Origin: an uncultured Flavobacteriales bacterium
GTDB taxonomy: Bacteria; Bacteroidota; Bacteroidia; Flavobacteriales_D; Sanyastnellaceae
Assembly: GCA_938084585.1 (NCBI GenBank)
Contig: CALKFF010000015.1
Location: 1-33,261, forward strand
DNA: 33,261 nucleotides
Direction: 5' to 3'
Shown: positions 32,003 through 33,261 of the stretch, piece after piece
How the letters are laid out: each line of letters opens with the position of its first letter
Position numbering within the stretch: position 1 is the first letter of the stretch
Notes under the pieces: generated by a model
The model's input: only the letters and a program-made list of their open reading frames with translations
What the model was told of the DNA's origin: nothing
The model's database searches: none
Program-made: the position numbers and the translations under genes

Positions 32003-33109
32003 ATGAAAACCAACCACACTGTGTTTGCCTTGTTCGCAGTTGCCTTGTTGACCCAATGCGCCACAACCGAACAGCCCCCTGCTGGACCAGAGGCTGCCGA
32101 AGCCAACCCTTTGGCGTACGCGCAAGAGACTCACCTCGCCAACGTGCGACAATTGACCTTTGGAGGCGACAACGCCGAAGCGTATTGGGCGTTCAACAAC
32201 GACGCCCTCGTCTACCAAACCACCCAGCCGCAAGCGGGCATCCCCTGCGACCGCATCTTCGTGATGCCTCTGGACGAGGAGGCCACGGCGGACGGGAAAC
32301 GAAAGCCGGTTCAGGTCAGCAACGGATTGGGCCGCACCACATGCCCGTACTTCTTGCCGGGCGACAGCGTGGTCGTTTTCGCCTCGACCCACGCCGCAGA
32401 CAGCGCCTGCCCTGAAGTGCCGGAGCGCGGTCCGGAGGGCCGCTACGTCTGGCCCATCTACGACAGCTACGACATGTACCTGAAGAACTTGAACACGGGT
32501 GAGACAACGGCCATCGCGGTGAGCGACACGTACGACGCGGAAGCCACCGTCAGCCCCAAGGGCGACCGCATGGTGTTCACGAGCACCCGCGATGGCGACC
32601 TCGACCTCTACACCTGCGACTTGGACGGGCAAAATGTGGTTCGTGTCACCTCCGAGTTGGGTTACGACGGTGGAGCCTTCTTTTCACCTGACGGGGAATG
32701 GTTGGTGTGGCGTGCTTCTCGCCCATCCACACCAGAAGACATTGCCAAATACAAGGGACTCCTTTCCAAGGGCATGGTGGAACCCACCAGCATGGAACTG
32801 TTCGTGGCGCGCACAGACGGCAGCGAGATGCGCCAAATCACAGAGCTCGGAGGCGCCAACTGGGCCCCGTTCTTCCACCCCGACGGCAAGCGGATCCTGT
32901 TCTCGTCCAACCACGCCACTGGTCGGTTCCCATTCAACATCTACATGATTGACGTCACCGGAGAGAACCTGACCCAAATCACCTACGACGAAGCGTTTGA
33001 CAGCTTCCCCATGTTCTCCCCCGACGGCACCAAACTCGCCTTCAGTTCCAACCGGAACAACGGAAGAACACGCAACACCAACCTTTTCGTCGCGGATTGG
33101 GTCGAGTGA
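32003..33109 (+). CDS. PD40 beta-propeller (TolB-like) lipoprotein
   Basis: 368 residues. The N-terminus (NHTVFALFAVALLTQC) is a lipoprotein signal with lipobox LTQC, so it is membrane-anchored. The rest is a six-bladed-type propeller of WD40-like PD40 repeats, marked by SPKGDRMVFTSTRDGD, SPDGEWLVWRAS, HPDGKRILFSSNHA and SPDGTKLAFSSNRN, spaced about 40-60 residues apart. In TolB such repeats bind Pal and colicins, but this protein lacks the TolB N-terminal domain, and no tol-pal gene is near. Role unknown; a surface or periplasmic binding protein is likely. Its stop is 16 nt before the next start. Confidence 0.88.
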   Translation: MKTNHTVFALFAVALLTQCATTEQPPAGPEAAEANPLAYAQETHLANVRQLTFGGDNAEAYWAFNNDALVYQTTQPQAGIPCDRIFVMPLDEEATADGKRKPVQVSNGLGRTTCPYFLPGDSVVVFASTHAADSACPEVPERGPEGRYVWPIYDSYDMYLKNLNTGETTAIAVSDTYDAEATVSPKGDRMVFTSTRDGDLDLYTCDLDGQNVVRVTSELGYDGGAFFSPDGEWLVWRASRPSTPEDIAKYKGLLSKGMVEPTSMELFVARTDGSEMRQITELGGANWAPFFHPDGKRILFSSNHATGRFPFNIYMIDVTGENLTQITYDEAFDSFPMFSPDGTKLAFSSNRNNGRTRNTNLFVADWVE

Positions 33110-33113
33110 TGCC

Positions 33114-33121
33114 GACCTTCG
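33114..33121 (+). promoter_or_regulatory. Degenerate -7 box (GACCTTCG) before the pseudouridine synthase
   Basis: Two mismatches from TAnnTTTG, then CGGC and ATG, in the same frame of spacing as the PD40 box. Because the gap after the PD40 stop is only 16 nt, read-through from that gene is equally likely. Confidence 0.2.
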
Positions 33122-33125
33122 CGGC

Positions 33126-33261
33126 ATGGGTGACTTGAAGTTGTACATGCTGAACAAACCCTTCGGGCTTCTGAGTCAATTCACGGACGAAGGGCACAAG
33201 CACGGTTTGGGGTCGCTGCAGTTGCCTTGGGACAAAGACATCTACTCCGTAGGTCGGCTCG
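33126..33261 (+). CDS. RluE/RsuA-type 23S/16S rRNA pseudouridine synthase, N-terminal part (runs off the right edge)
   Basis: 45 residues are visible: YMLNKPFGLLSQFTDEGHKH, then LGSLQLPWDKDIYSVGRL. The opening LNKPFGxLSQFTDE is characteristic of the RluE/RluF branch of the RsuA family, and SVGRL leads into the catalytic GRLDxxSxGLL motif that would continue beyond the edge; the catalytic Asp itself is not in the window. RluE converts U2457 of E. coli 23S rRNA to pseudouridine. There is no S4 domain ahead of it, which fits RluE. The start at 33126 is fixed by the frame; an ATG at 33109 is in another frame and stops soon. Confidence 0.85.
   Translation, partial: MGDLKLYMLNKPFGLLSQFTDEGHKHGLGSLQLPWDKDIYSVGRL

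Noticed and set aside
32003..33109. Identification of the PD40 lipoprotein as TolB
   Set aside because: It lacks the TolB N-terminal domain, is a lipoprotein and has no tol-pal neighbours.
1..33261. Insertion sequence, prophage, integron or CRISPR array
   Set aside because: No transposase, integrase or Cas-like protein and no regularly spaced direct repeats were seen; gene content is housekeeping throughout.

Overview
The window looks like chromosomal DNA of a high-GC member of the Bacteroidota, most likely Flavobacteriales (Cryomorphaceae/Schleiferiaceae-like; the rank below order is a guess). The evidence is a GWxTD-domain protein, a type IX secretion (T9SS) C-terminal sorting domain, a DUF6913-type gene in front of dapA, a split two-subunit transketolase, a ribosomal protein S1 with long charged tails, and the Bacteroidota -7 promoter element TAnnTTTG in front of many genes. 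I see no phage, insertion sequence, CRISPR array or plasmid function. Almost everything is housekeeping or cell-envelope biology, so no spectacular new system is evident.

Layout. 1-2.1 kb (minus): the start of a family-2 glycosyltransferase overlapping a GWxTD protein, then tRNA-Ser(UGA) with its own promoter and terminator. 2.2-6.0 kb (minus): an exported TPR protein and gyrA. 6.2-9.1 kb (plus): clpC, translationally coupled to a DivIC/FtsB-like division gene. 9.1-11.3 kb (minus): ychF, a DUF4440-like exported protein and a rhomboid protease, packed as one operon. 11.4-14.7 kb (plus): the two transketolase subunits with an exported von Willebrand A protein between them. 14.8-16.3 kb (minus): a DUF6913-like gene and dapA. 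16.4-17.0 kb (plus): an LPP20-like lipoprotein. 17.0-25.2 kb (minus): a long co-directional run of pyrR, pyrB, a STAS protein, a T9SS cargo protein, RNase Z, a NarL-type response regulator, ilvE, an outer-membrane beta-barrel protein and an exported msrA. 25.3-29.2 kb (minus): rpsA and a triple lamin-tail-domain surface protein. 29.2-30.9 kb (plus): P5C dehydrogenase. 30.9-32.0 kb (minus): a winged-helix-like hypothetical protein and RNase P RNA. 32.0 kb to the end (plus): a PD40 beta-propeller lipoprotein and the start of an RluE-type pseudouridine synthase.

How it works together. The genes cover nucleotide synthesis (pyrR-pyrB), amino-acid metabolism (dapA, ilvE, P5CDH), the pentose phosphate pathway, topology (gyrA), translation and RNA maturation (rpsA, rnpB, rnz, ychF, tRNA-Ser, rluE), protein quality control (clpC, rhomboid, msrA) and envelope functions. 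The most noticeable non-coding signal is a recurring TAnnTTTG box. In several genes it lies only 3-6 nt before the start codon, which suggests leaderless or nearly leaderless mRNAs, and it helps choose starts for pyrR, the DUF6913 gene, the lamin-tail gene and others. Items worth a second look are the VWA gene between the transketolase halves, a structured rpsA leader, an inverted repeat between gyrA and clpC, and the uncharacterised winged-helix-like protein next to rnpB.
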